Positions 26,565-34,836 of a stretch of DNA of 64,000 nt are shown here, in pieces. Origin of the DNA: Firm-04 sp045600205 (lineage in GTDB: Bacteria; Bacillota; Clostridia; Oscillospirales; Ruminococcaceae). Positions within the stretch are counted from its first letter, which is position 1. Each line of letters opens with the position of its first letter. A program made the translations under genes and the position numbers. Location: positions 62,001-126,000 of the forward strand of contig JAZRXM010000029.1 in the NCBI GenBank assembly GCA_045600205.1, in the 5' to 3' direction. Below the pieces are notes generated by a model. The model was not told the DNA's origin and searched no databases. It worked only from the letters and a program-made list of their open reading frames with translations.

Positions 26565-27623
26565 ATGTCGCAGGGATTTGACCCCGCTGCTTTGCAGGCT
26601 GCTTACCGGCAGGTCGAAGAAGGTGACCCGCGGATGCGGGCAATTCGTCAGGCAATCGCAGAAGCAGAGCAGGCACAGGATTTTCATGCACAAATCGTAT
26701 TCCACCGCGATCTTATCAAGGAATCGGTGTTTACGGGTGACCGCTATCAGGCGTTGATAGATTTTCCACAGTATTACGCACTTTACGAAAATCATGAGGA
26801 GTTGCGGGATATCCACCGCTACAATGTCATCTGGACATTTAAGTGGATTCTGGAGGCGGCAACTGAATTTCCGCAGATTCCGAAAAATCAGATTGTGCAG
26901 TGGTTTTCGCAGTTTCGCAAAGAATTGCGCTGTGCAGGCTACTCGCTTCAGCCGTTTTATAACCTGCGGACGCAGTTTTACAGCTATTTCGATATGGCGC
27001 GGATGCGCATGGACTACGAGGAATTCCTGAATGCCCCGGTTGACGATATGTCAGACGGAGAGTCGAACATTTACGATAATCGTGTGCAGTGGGAACTTCG
27101 TTTCGGACAGCGTGAAAAAGCCGAGAAATCGTTTCAATATATTCTCGACCACAATTTTCGGACCGAGGAATGCCCCGCCAAACCTTACGGATTTTTCTTA
27201 CAGGAATCCATGCGGAAACAGGAAACGGAAAATGCTGAAAAGTACGCAAAAATGTTGGTTCCGCTCTGCAACGGAAAACGATTTCGAATGGAGCAGTCAG
27301 GGCTTTTGATGTGTTTTTATGCGCTCTATCATCCGCAGGATGGCTGGGATTATCTGCAAAAAAATGCGGATGCACGCGAAAATTCACGCAATCCGTACTT
27401 GTGTTTCTGGTTTGACCGCGGTGTTTATCTGCTCTGCAAGGCACTGGGCAAACAGGGCATGACCGTGAAGGATCAGCAGGGACGTACTTTTTTACCGCAG
27501 GAATTGCTTGATCGTGCAGAACAGACTCGTAAATCCTGCGCGGAAATTGCCGCACAGTTTGATGCCCGCAATGAATCCACGTACTTTGCGGATGCCCTTG
27601 CCGAATATGACAATCTGCTGTAA
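26565..27623 (+). CDS. Helical-repeat (TPR-like) protein of unknown function
   Basis: A 352-residue soluble protein starting at ATG 26565 after AAAAGGAG. It is rich in Gln, Glu, Arg and aromatic residues in an all-alpha, TPR-like pattern (for example REKAEKSFQYILDH and ENAEKYAKMLVPLCNG). It aligns by eye with the N-terminal about 350 residues of the next gene: both start with a segment on the plan RxRAIxxAIAxAxxAQD, carry a matching REKAE repeat, and end with FDARN then a YxxDxLxEY-like motif. No catalytic motif is visible. Confidence 0.72.
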   Translation: MSQGFDPAALQAAYRQVEEGDPRMRAIRQAIAEAEQAQDFHAQIVFHRDLIKESVFTGDRYQALIDFPQYYALYENHEELRDIHRYNVIWTFKWILEAATEFPQIPKNQIVQWFSQFRKELRCAGYSLQPFYNLRTQFYSYFDMARMRMDYEEFLNAPVDDMSDGESNIYDNRVQWELRFGQREKAEKSFQYILDHNFRTEECPAKPYGFFLQESMRKQETENAEKYAKMLVPLCNGKRFRMEQSGLLMCFYALYHPQDGWDYLQKNADARENSRNPYLCFWFDRGVYLLCKALGKQGMTVKDQQGRTFLPQELLDRAEQTRKSCAEIAAQFDARNESTYFADALAEYDNLL

Positions 27624-27670
27624 AATCAGCGAAATTACATTATTTCTATATACCAAAGGAGATACACTCT

Positions 27671-29989
27671 ATGTTTGATGCTGAACGCTATATTTGTGAA
27701 TATCAGGAATTGGAGCATGGCACAGCCCGCCTGCGTGCAATCAAAAAAGCCATTGCCGCCGCAGATGAAGCGCAGGATGCACACTGGCGTTTCACGTTCC
27801 GTCACCGCTATGTTCACGAGTCGATTTTTGAATCCGATGCACTGGATGCGCTGGTCGTATTTCCTGAAATGGTCGCAATTTTCGATGAAAACCCCGATAC
27901 GCAGGAGGAATACCTCAGCGATCTGATGTGGGATTTCAAGAATGTTCTCTGCAATCTGCCCAACTTTCCGCAGGTTTCTCTGGAGGAGATGGACCGATTG
28001 ATGAATGATTACGAGGAACGCTGCAAAAAGTACGGTTTTACGCAGAGAAGCGTAAAGTATCTGCGCGAGAAGCATTCCTGTGATACGGGCAGATTTCTTC
28101 CGCTTGCGGAGTACGGCAGCTACGCACAGGAAGAACCGGATGAACTGAAAGACTGCTCTGCCTGTGAGGCAAACTGGAATGTACAATGTGAGTTGTTGCG
28201 TGGAAATCGTGAGAAAGCAGAGCTGCTTAGTCAGCCGTTGTTCAACCGCGAGTTGAGTTGCGCGGAAGTTCCTGAGGAAACTTATAGTGAGTGGATCGCG
28301 TATCTGCAAAAGCAGGGCGATTATCTGACCGCCAAACGCTACGCAAAACGTCTTTATCCGATGGTACGCGGCAGAATCGAACTGCTGAACTGTTCTGCAA
28401 ATCTGCTGCGATTCTATGCGAAATTTGATCGTCATACGGGCTGCAATATTTTACGCCGCGAGATGAGTAACTTCCTTTCCTGCCGCGATTTGATGCTGAA
28501 AATGGAATTTGCAGCAGGTGCTTATCATTTGTTTGACAATATGATCGCCGAGGATATCACGTTGATTTTTCCGCGTGAATTCCCGCTGTTCGATGAAGAT
28601 CACCATTATTCTGCCAAGGCATTGGCTGATTACTTCTACAACGAGGCAAAGCAGCTTGCGGAGCGGTTTGATGCCCGCAACGGCAATCGCTATTATACCG
28701 ATAAGCTGAACGAAAAATATCCTGATTTTGACGAAGATGCGGTGGATTTCATTCATGGAGATGCCCCGCAGGAAGTATCGGTACTGGGTGCGATCTGTAA
28801 GACCCTGCCCGATGCACTTTCACTGGAATCTGTCAGCCAACTGCTCAAAGCGGATGGCAGATTCCATGCGGAACTGATGCGTGCCGATCAGGAACATAAT
28901 GTGCTGCAATTCCAGATTATGGACGAAGATCTTGTGTATCAGGTGGTGCTGACCGTTCAGAACGTGCCGCCGCTCGGAGAATTCCGACCCGGGTTCCCTG
29001 TTCCCAACACGTTGCCGGAGCAGATTCGGCAGGCAGAGGGCGTGATTTCATGCATCATGCCGTTTGAGGAGCATCAGCCTGACATTGCGCTCCATTTCCA
29101 GATGCAGTTCCTGAATCTGATTTGCCCCGATGCGCTTGCAGTCATTGATTTTACGCGCTTCAAACTGCTGCCGAACCGTTGGGTCGCAATGGCAGCGGAA
29201 AGCAGTGTGCCGCCCATTGTCGATCTGCTTTACAACATCCGATTGTTCAGCGAGCAGGATGAAAATGCTGTATGGATTGCGACAAATGGCATGGGCTGTT
29301 GCAGTATGCGCGAGTTGGAGTTCTGGGATGCTGACAAGCAGAATTATGCAAGATTCTGTGATTTGTTATGTTTTGTGGCTGAAAAATTCCTGCTGCGCGG
29401 TGAGATGCCCGATGCCGCAACGCCGTTTGAGGCGCTTCGCTTGGCGGATGGTTCTCCGCTGCTTCTGGCTTGGCTGCCTGCAGAGCAGGCACTCGCTTAC
29501 TACGGCGATGACAGTGGCGCGGCAAAACTTCGCACACAACTGATCGGTGAGGATGCCGATGAATTCAAGGGGCGTGCGGTGCTGTTTATCTATGATGGTG
29601 AAAACGCAGATGGTTCAGCGAAATTGAAGCGTATGAATACGCTGACGGAAGAAGATTTCGAAAACTTCCGCTATGGTCAGTATATTGTGACGGGTAAAAA
29701 AATAGCGGCACTTGCCAAGGAACGCTTCGGTATTTTCTGCAACTGTTTTGCACAGGAGCCTGAAGAAGCATACGTATGCGTCAATGTGGAGCTGGAGGAT
29801 GATGAAGATGACATCTGGATGAACGTCACGGCAATCAACGGCAGCACCATTCTCGGCAAGCTTTGTGATGATTGTCTGGTTGGCTCGGCGGGTACGGAGT
29901 ACAGTGCGGAAGTATCGCAGCTTCTTGATTTCTCTGTGCATCATCATGATTTGATCGTTCAGCCCAATTCTGCATATCTTGGGGAGTAA
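27671..29989 (+). CDS. TPR-like protein fused to a DUF4026-like region
   Basis: A 772-residue protein starting at ATG 27671 after AAAGGAGA. Residues 1-360 are paralogous to the preceding gene. Residues 375-690 look like DUF4026: SVSQLLKADGRFHAEL, then LHFQMQFLNLICPDALAVID, LLPNRWVAMAAES and VPPIVDLLYNIRLF. The last 80 residues (AYVCVNVELEDDED, INGSTILGKLCDD) resemble DUF2314, often found behind DUF4026. Domain names are from memory and need a profile search; the function is unknown. It probably forms an operon with the upstream paralogue. Confidence 0.75.
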   Translation: MFDAERYICEYQELEHGTARLRAIKKAIAAADEAQDAHWRFTFRHRYVHESIFESDALDALVVFPEMVAIFDENPDTQEEYLSDLMWDFKNVLCNLPNFPQVSLEEMDRLMNDYEERCKKYGFTQRSVKYLREKHSCDTGRFLPLAEYGSYAQEEPDELKDCSACEANWNVQCELLRGNREKAELLSQPLFNRELSCAEVPEETYSEWIAYLQKQGDYLTAKRYAKRLYPMVRGRIELLNCSANLLRFYAKFDRHTGCNILRREMSNFLSCRDLMLKMEFAAGAYHLFDNMIAEDITLIFPREFPLFDEDHHYSAKALADYFYNEAKQLAERFDARNGNRYYTDKLNEKYPDFDEDAVDFIHGDAPQEVSVLGAICKTLPDALSLESVSQLLKADGRFHAELMRADQEHNVLQFQIMDEDLVYQVVLTVQNVPPLGEFRPGFPVPNTLPEQIRQAEGVISCIMPFEEHQPDIALHFQMQFLNLICPDALAVIDFTRFKLLPNRWVAMAAESSVPPIVDLLYNIRLFSEQDENAVWIATNGMGCCSMRELEFWDADKQNYARFCDLLCFVAEKFLLRGEMPDAATPFEALRLADGSPLLLAWLPAEQALAYYGDDSGAAKLRTQLIGEDADEFKGRAVLFIYDGENADGSAKLKRMNTLTEEDFENFRYGQYIVTGKKIAALAKERFGIFCNCFAQEPEEAYVCVNVELEDDEDDIWMNVTAINGSTILGKLCDDCLVGSAGTEYSAEVSQLLDFSVHHHDLIVQPNSAYLGE

Positions 29990-29993
29990 GAAA

Positions 29994-30094
29994 GGTATCT
30001 CCGATGGATGGATCATGGGATTTCGTCCCCCCACCAGAGGGAATGATTCCCTTTGGCGGGGAGGCAAAGCCCTATTTAATCCATCGGAGATACC
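29994..30094. repeat. Nested fold-back element between convergent genes
   Basis: Perfect 16-bp inverted arms, GGTATCTCCGATGGAT (29994-30009) and ATCCATCGGAGATACC (30079-30094), enclose 69 bp that themselves fold (AGAGGGAA near 30051 against TTCCCTTT, flanked by C and G runs). T residues follow on the plus side, so it may terminate the upstream operon. The right arm also encodes the last residues of the MerR protein. It resembles a small MITE-like or REP-like element; the copy number cannot be checked here. Confidence 0.6.
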
Positions 30095-30810
30095 AATTTT
30101 TTGATTGCTTTTGCTGCAAAATCAGCGGTACCCGCACCGCCTTTCGCGTCAATATTATTTTTCATTTCGCCCTCTGCCGCATACATTTGACCAAGTCCTG
30201 CGAGAATTTCGTCCGTGCAGGTGTAAAAATGCTCTGTGATATACGCTTGCAGCCTGCGGACAAGTGCCTGTGCCGGAGCGCTATCGGGGGGTGTGCCTTT
30301 GATTTTTCCGAATTCTGTGAAAATTTCCATCAGCCCTTCTCCGTATGCCTGCATGGTTTCAGCGGATTTCCCCGCGCTTTTTTGCTCGTATTCCTGATAA
30401 GCGGGTGTACCGCCCCATTTTGCCTTTGCTTCCTCTGCGTAGGCTTCCAGCTTTGATTTGTCGAATGCCTGAAAATTCATGTGATTCCCTCCGTTTTGTT
30501 GTAATGTGCGGGCAAGTGCCAGCAGCTTTTCCAGACGCTCCCGCTGCATGGTCAGGAGCGTGATTTGTGTTTCCAATGCCGCCTGCATATCAAATTGCGG
30601 CGCGTCCAGCATGGTTTTGATGTCTTTCAGCGGAAATTCCAGTTCCCGAAACAGTAAAATGCTCTGCAAGCGTGCAAGCGCAGCATCGTCGTAGAGCCGA
30701 TAGCCTGCTGCTGTGACCGTAGTCGGTTTCAGCAGTCCGATTGCATCGTAGTGATGCAATGTGCGCACGCTGACGCCTGAAATTTCGCTGACTTCCTTGA
30801 CGGTTTTCAT
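30076..30810 (-). CDS. MerR family regulator with TipAS ligand-binding domain
   Basis: A 244-residue regulator. The N-terminal MerR winged helix is clear (VSEISGVSVRTLHHYDAIGL then YRLYDDAALARLQ), followed by a dimerisation coiled coil (about residues 75-110) and a TipAS-type antibiotic-binding domain (about 120-244, including YAEEAKAKWGGTPAYQEYEQ). TipAL/SkgA-type proteins sense small hydrophobic molecules. The start at 30810 follows AAAGGAGG. Its last codons lie in the right arm of the fold-back element. Its own promoter has the MerR 19-bp geometry. Confidence 0.92.
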   Translation of the reverse strand: MKTVKEVSEISGVSVRTLHHYDAIGLLKPTTVTAAGYRLYDDAALARLQSILLFRELEFPLKDIKTMLDAPQFDMQAALETQITLLTMQRERLEKLLALARTLQQNGGNHMNFQAFDKSKLEAYAEEAKAKWGGTPAYQEYEQKSAGKSAETMQAYGEGLMEIFTEFGKIKGTPPDSAPAQALVRRLQAYITEHFYTCTDEILAGLGQMYAAEGEMKNNIDAKGGAGTADFAAKAIKKLVSPMD

Positions 30811-30836
30811 CTTGCCGCCTCCTTTCGTCTGCATAT

Positions 30837-30867
30837 ATCATACACCATGACGTAACGTGAGGGTCAA
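30837..30867 (-). promoter_or_regulatory. MerR-type promoter/operator of the tipA-like gene
   Basis: On the minus strand, TTGACC (30862-30867) and TATGAT (30837-30842) are 19 bp apart, the long spacer typical of MerR-regulated promoters. The spacer holds a 21-bp imperfect dyad, ACCATGACGT-A-ACGTGAGGGT (30844-30864), eight of ten arm positions matching. Autoregulation is inferred. Confidence 0.72.
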
Positions 30868-30887
30868 GCAATTTTGCAAAATTTGTA

Positions 30888-30924
30888 GAAAAAAGCAGCA
30901 CCCGATGTATTTTCGGATGCTGCT
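30888..30924 (-). terminator. Intrinsic terminator of ilvE
   Basis: On the minus strand AGCAGCATCCG pairs with CGGGTGCTGCT (G-U allowed) and is followed by a run of six T. Confidence 0.82.
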
Positions 30925-30945
30925 TTGTGCTGTTTGCTGTTTGAA

Positions 30946-32013
30946 TTATTCCACAGGAACGACCCAGTTGAAGGTATCGGGAACAGTGCCCCACTGAATA
31001 CCGGTCATGGTGTCGTAGATCTTCTGGGAGATCGGACCGATCTTGTTGTTGTTGATGGTCATGATCTTATCGCCCCACTTGAGGTGACCGACAGGCGAGA
31101 TGACCGCAGCAGTACCGGTGCCGAATACTTCGTCCAGCTTGCCTGCGTCGTAAGCGTCAGCGATTTCCTGAATGGAGATTCTGCGCTCGGATACTTTCAT
31201 GCCCCAGCTCTTGCAGAGTTCGAGCACGGATTTTCTGGTGATGCCGGGGAGGATAGAGCCCTGGAGAGCAGGGGTAACGACCTCGCCGTCAATGACGAAC
31301 ATGATGTTCATTGCACCGACTTCCTCGATGTACTTCTGCTCAACGCCGTCGAGCCAGAGAACCTGAGAATAGCCTTCTTTGTGTGCCTCATCCTGACCGA
31401 TCAGGGAAGCAGCGTAGTTGCCGCCTGTTTTGGTGAAGCCCATACCGCCGCGGACCGCACGGACGTACTTGGATTCCACGTAGATCTTGACAGGATCCAG
31501 ACCGGAAGCGTAGTATGCGCCGGAGGGCGAGAGGATGATAATGAACTGATACTCATCGCCGGGACGGACACCGAGGAACGGGTCAACAGCGATGATGAAC
31601 GGACGGATGTAGAGGGAAGCACCGTCAGCGGAAGGAACCCAGTCCTTCTCGATCTTCAGCAGTTCCATCAGACCTTCCATAGCCATTTCTTCGGGCAGCT
31701 CCGGAATAACCAGACGCTGGTTGGAACTGTTCAGACGCTTGAAGTTCTCCATCGGACGGAACAGCTGGATGCCGCCGTCAGCACGGCGATAAGCCTTCAT
31801 GCCCTCGAACACTTCCTGACCGTAGTGCAGGCAGAGAGCAGCAGGGCTCAAAGAAAGGTTGCCGTAGGGAACGATGCGGGCATCATGCCAGCCCTTGCCC
31901 GTGGTGTAGTCCATGATGAACATATAGTCGGTGAAAACGTGACCAAAGCCGAGTTTGGTTTCGTCAGCCGGCTTCTGTTTGAGGACAGATGCTTTTTCAA
32001 AACGAATATCCAT
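30946..32013 (-). CDS. ilvE: Branched-chain amino acid aminotransferase
   Basis: A 355-residue PLP-dependent fold-type IV aminotransferase, exchanging amino groups between Leu/Ile/Val and 2-oxoglutarate. The family motifs are CLHYGQEVFEGMKAYRR, SLYIRPFIIAVDPFLGV, the PLP-Lys region FTKTGGNYAASLIGQDEAHK, and EVFGTGTAAVISPVG. Length and N-terminus match the group II BCATs of mammals and many Firmicutes. The start at 32013 follows GAGGAAC. A 42-codon ORF lies just upstream in the same direction. Confidence 0.96.
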   Translation of the reverse strand: MDIRFEKASVLKQKPADETKLGFGHVFTDYMFIMDYTTGKGWHDARIVPYGNLSLSPAALCLHYGQEVFEGMKAYRRADGGIQLFRPMENFKRLNSSNQRLVIPELPEEMAMEGLMELLKIEKDWVPSADGASLYIRPFIIAVDPFLGVRPGDEYQFIIILSPSGAYYASGLDPVKIYVESKYVRAVRGGMGFTKTGGNYAASLIGQDEAHKEGYSQVLWLDGVEQKYIEEVGAMNIMFVIDGEVVTPALQGSILPGITRKSVLELCKSWGMKVSERRISIQEIADAYDAGKLDEVFGTGTAAVISPVGHLKWGDKIMTINNNKIGPISQKIYDTMTGIQWGTVPDTFNWVVPVE

Positions 32014-32082
32014 TTTGCGAGTTCCTCTTTTCTGAAAAATAGGTTTTTGAAATCGATTTATATGTCAGCCGAAACAGAAATT

Positions 32083-32211
32083 TCAGCAGGCACGTCCTGG
32101 GAGATAGCGGGGCACGTACTTCGTGCGGTAGAGGTCAAGCGCGTAGGAAATGGAAATAACCGCACTGACAGCGATGATGAGCAGCAGTGTAACTTGCATC
32201 AGTTTTTTCAT
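32083..32211 (-). CDS. 42-residue membrane peptide
   Basis: A short ORF: ATG at 32209-32211, stop at 32083-32085, with AAAGGAGC placed correctly upstream. The peptide has a Lys-containing start, a hydrophobic helix (LLLIIAVSAVISISYAL) and a basic C-terminus ending in Cys. A TATAAT-like -10 lies at 32264-32269 with a weak -35. The ribosome site, promoter and membrane-protein character support a real gene of unknown role, 69 bp upstream of ilvE. Confidence 0.55.
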   Translation of the reverse strand: MKKLMQVTLLLIIAVSAVISISYALDLYRTKYVPRYLPGRAC

Positions 32212-32329
32212 AGGAATGCAGCTCCTTTCGAATGTACGTTGCGAAAAATGGGTTTACAAAATTATTATAGCACAAGTTTTCGCAAATGAAAAGCCCCTTT
32301 TTGCAATTTTGTGAAATTTTTCTGTGAAA

Positions 32330-33004
32330 TCAGTAGCCGAGGTTTTCAGCCACGAGGATCACATGGATGCGGTTGCGAATGCGCTGTGCGCCTGAAACGA
32401 CGTAGTTGCAGCAAATTCTGTCATCGTTGTGGCAGCCTGCCGCCATATCGCCGTTGCAGCCTGCGCAGCTTCCGATGCGGGTGCAGGGTGTTTCCTGAGA
32501 AAGTCTTGCAGCGTTGACGGGTGCGGCAATGCGCTTGACGCGGTCAATGGCGGCGGCAAGATTCGGCACGATCTTGTTGGCACCTGCCACGATAATGACC
32601 TCTTTCGGACCGTAAACGAGAGCTGCAACGCGGTTACTGTTGCCGTCTACGTTATATAGCTCGCCGTTTTCGGTGATGGCATTGCTGCTGCAAAGGTAGA
32701 AATCTGCGGAAAATGCCTTGCGGTAGATATCATTTCTCTGCTCTGCGGGGACTGCTTCGCGGTCAAGGAACTGATAATCGCCTGAACGCAGCAAGTCCAT
32801 GACGCCGCATTCCTGAAGGGTCATCGAGCCGCCCGTTGCGCAAACGGCATCTTTGGTGAGCATGGATCTGACCAATTCCAGTGCTTCTTCGCGGGTTTTG
32901 ACCCAGTGCGCGTCCATACGGTTGATGCAGAGCGCATCGGCGGTACGCTCCAGACGGGCGTAGAGAGAATTCATAACGGGTTCGTGTACGGAATAAACAG
33001 ACAT
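32330..33004 (-). CDS. LUD domain protein (LutC/YkgG-like)
   Basis: A 224-residue LUD (DUF162) protein. Motifs include VCATGGSMTLQECGVMDLLR, LCSSNAITENGELYNVDGNS and VIIVAGANKIVPNLAAAIDR, typical of stand-alone LUD proteins in clostridia. A Cys cluster (CTRIGSCAGCNGDMAAGCHNDD) suggests metal binding. LUD proteins take part in lactate utilisation in operons with LutA/LutB, which are absent here, so the substrate is open. The ATG at 33002-33004 follows AAAGGATGA; the 91-bp gap from the upstream lipoprotein gene holds a GC-rich hairpin. Confidence 0.88.
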   Translation of the reverse strand: MSVYSVHEPVMNSLYARLERTADALCINRMDAHWVKTREEALELVRSMLTKDAVCATGGSMTLQECGVMDLLRSGDYQFLDREAVPAEQRNDIYRKAFSADFYLCSSNAITENGELYNVDGNSNRVAALVYGPKEVIIVAGANKIVPNLAAAIDRVKRIAAPVNAARLSQETPCTRIGSCAGCNGDMAAGCHNDDRICCNYVVSGAQRIRNRIHVILVAENLGY

Positions 33005-33095
33005 TTCAGATTCATCCTTTCGAATTGAGTTGTAGTTGTGGTCGGTATACGCGCAGGGCACCCTCGCGGAATCGGAGAGTGCCCTGTTTCGTTGT

Positions 33096-34601
33096 TTAGT
33101 AGCCGTAAGCGTTTTGCTGTGCCATGTAGTAGTCGTAGTAGCTCTGCTGTGTTGCAGCCATGTAGCCCATGACGTCCACATCCAGCACGTTATAGCGGTT
33201 GAATGCTTTTTCGTTGCGCGACATCGAAAGCTGCTTGCCGTTTTCGGTCATTGTGTCCATGAATTTCTCGTGATAGAGGTTGTAGCAGACATTGTACCTG
33301 ATATCCTCTGTCCAGAGGTCATCTTCGGTCATACGGTCCTTGATGTCCATCTTCATGACAACGTAGTAGGCTTCCTCATCCTTGATGAGAGTAGGCTTCA
33401 AGAGCGGTGTTGCGCTGTCTGCGAGGTATTTATAGACAGCTTCACAGGGCGTATAGCTGACTGTGTCGGTTTCGGTAGATTCGGTCGGTTCAGCAGGAGC
33501 AGTGGAAACTGAGAGGATTTCCTCGTTGCTGACATCGTAGCCGACAGTCGGGGTGACTGCCGTAGTTGTTGTGGTGGTATTGCCTGTGGTTTCGGAATCG
33601 CCTGTGGTACCGCCCGTGACAGGAGCAGTAGTTTCGCCTGTCGTATCGGTCACGACCGTGGTGGTTGTTGTGGTGGTATTGCCTGCATCTGCAACCACGG
33701 TGGTAGCTGCTGCATTTTCGTCAGAAACTGTGGTGCCGGGGGCGGTAGTTTCCTCCATTGTGGTGACCTTTGCGGTGGTCGGCGTGGTAATGGTCTGACC
33801 GTTTTCATCGGTGGTGGTAACGGCAGCCTCGGAAACGGAGGTGATGTACGCCTTGTTTTCCTCGATGAGGTAATCAAATTCCTTCATCAGTTCGGCTTCG
33901 TTGCCGGATTTTTTCTCCAGACGCTTGAGAAAGTCGTTTGCCATATTCTCAATGACCTGTTTGCCGTCGGATTTGAGCAGGTTGCCCTCGCCGTCTTTCA
34001 GCGGCATCTCAATGTACTTGGTACGCAGATGATTTTTGATGTAATCATCGCGGAGTTCCTCATCGGTGATGCCTTCGGAGCCGTCCTCGCCGTAGTATGC
34101 GTCATAGATCGCATTTTCCTTATAGGAAAGGGTGAGGATCTCCTTGATGGACTTGTCGCCGATACCGTTTTCCTTGAAGAATTGACCGTAGTACACTTTG
34201 CTGGATTCCACTGCGGAGTCAATGCTGGCAAGCTCGCTGCCTGTCAGGGAAAGCTTGAGGTTGTCGAATTCCTTGTTTACGGCAACGTAAGCCTGGCAGT
34301 ATTCTACGGCCTTGTTCTCGATCCACTGGGAAGCCTGTACATTGTCGATCATGGAAGATTTCATGATTTTCTTGACGTCCTTCGTGGTTTCGCAGTCCTT
34401 GAAGGTATCTGCAACGTCACTGTTGATGGCATCCATTGCATCGGAATAAGCAGTTGCAACGTAATAAAGGTAGATGCCGGCGGGAACATCCTTGCCGTCA
34501 ATGGTCATTGCAACGCCGGTTTTTTCTCCGCAGGCGGTGCAGGTTGTGAGTACGGTGCAGGCGGTCAGAATGCCTGCAAGCGCACGTTTCAGCAGGTTCA
34601 T
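33096..34601 (-). CDS. PrsA/SurA-like lipoprotein with a Thr-rich insert
   Basis: A 501-residue secreted lipoprotein. The signal peptide ends in LTTCTACGEK, where one of the two Cys is the probable lipidation site. Residues about 30-255 are alpha-helical and SurA_N/PrsA-like. A low-complexity, Thr-dominated region (about residues 265-390, with runs such as NTTTTTTTVVTDTTGETT) then interrupts the domain. The C-terminal about 110 residues (EEAYYVVMKMDIKDRMTED) look like the resuming chaperone fold. No clear parvulin domain is present. The start at 34601 follows AAAGGAGG. Confidence 0.8.
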   Translation of the reverse strand: MNLLKRALAGILTACTVLTTCTACGEKTGVAMTIDGKDVPAGIYLYYVATAYSDAMDAINSDVADTFKDCETTKDVKKIMKSSMIDNVQASQWIENKAVEYCQAYVAVNKEFDNLKLSLTGSELASIDSAVESSKVYYGQFFKENGIGDKSIKEILTLSYKENAIYDAYYGEDGSEGITDEELRDDYIKNHLRTKYIEMPLKDGEGNLLKSDGKQVIENMANDFLKRLEKKSGNEAELMKEFDYLIEENKAYITSVSEAAVTTTDENGQTITTPTTAKVTTMEETTAPGTTVSDENAAATTVVADAGNTTTTTTTVVTDTTGETTAPVTGGTTGDSETTGNTTTTTTAVTPTVGYDVSNEEILSVSTAPAEPTESTETDTVSYTPCEAVYKYLADSATPLLKPTLIKDEEAYYVVMKMDIKDRMTEDDLWTEDIRYNVCYNLYHEKFMDTMTENGKQLSMSRNEKAFNRYNVLDVDVMGYMAATQQSYYDYYMAQQNAYGY

Positions 34602-34649
34602 GGGAACAAAAAGCCTCCTTTGAATTTTGAAAAAAATCAATACTAGTCT

Positions 34650-34678
34650 ATTATACATGATATTTTTGAAAATGGCAA
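34650..34678 (-). promoter_or_regulatory. Sigma-A promoter of the lipoprotein gene
   Basis: On the minus strand, TTGCCA (34673-34678) and TATAAT (34650-34655) are 17 bp apart. Confidence 0.7.
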
Positions 34679-34750
34679 GGGGTTTTGAAAAAAAATCCTA
34701 CTTTCACGAAATTTTCATTTGCGGAGATGATTTTCGGTATCTGCTGCGGA

Positions 34751-34800
34751 TTCGACAAAATTTGCGCATCTGCTGTGGTATTCTTTTCTTGTATGTCAAA
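34751..34800 (+). promoter_or_regulatory. Putative Spo0A boxes upstream of spoIIE
   Basis: TTCGACA (34751-34757) is the exact reverse complement of the Spo0A box TGTCGAA, and its extension TTCGACAAA fits the longer consensus. A second match, TGTCAAA, lies at 34794-34800, 37 bp before the spoIIE ATG. In B. subtilis, spoIIE transcription is activated by phosphorylated Spo0A from a sigma-A promoter with long spacing. Direct Spo0A control is inferred. Confidence 0.6.
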
Positions 34801-34836
34801 TTTGGAAAGCGCATTTGCGCGGAAAGAGGAAGAATT

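Noticed and set aside
30925..32289. Long plus-strand ORF (454 codons) opposite ilvE
   Set aside because: It is the antisense shadow of ilvE and the small membrane peptide; no ribosome site, and the composition matches reverse translation of the minus-strand gene.
33553..33798. Plus-strand Val-rich ORF
   Set aside because: It is the antisense of the Thr-codon runs in the lipoprotein gene.
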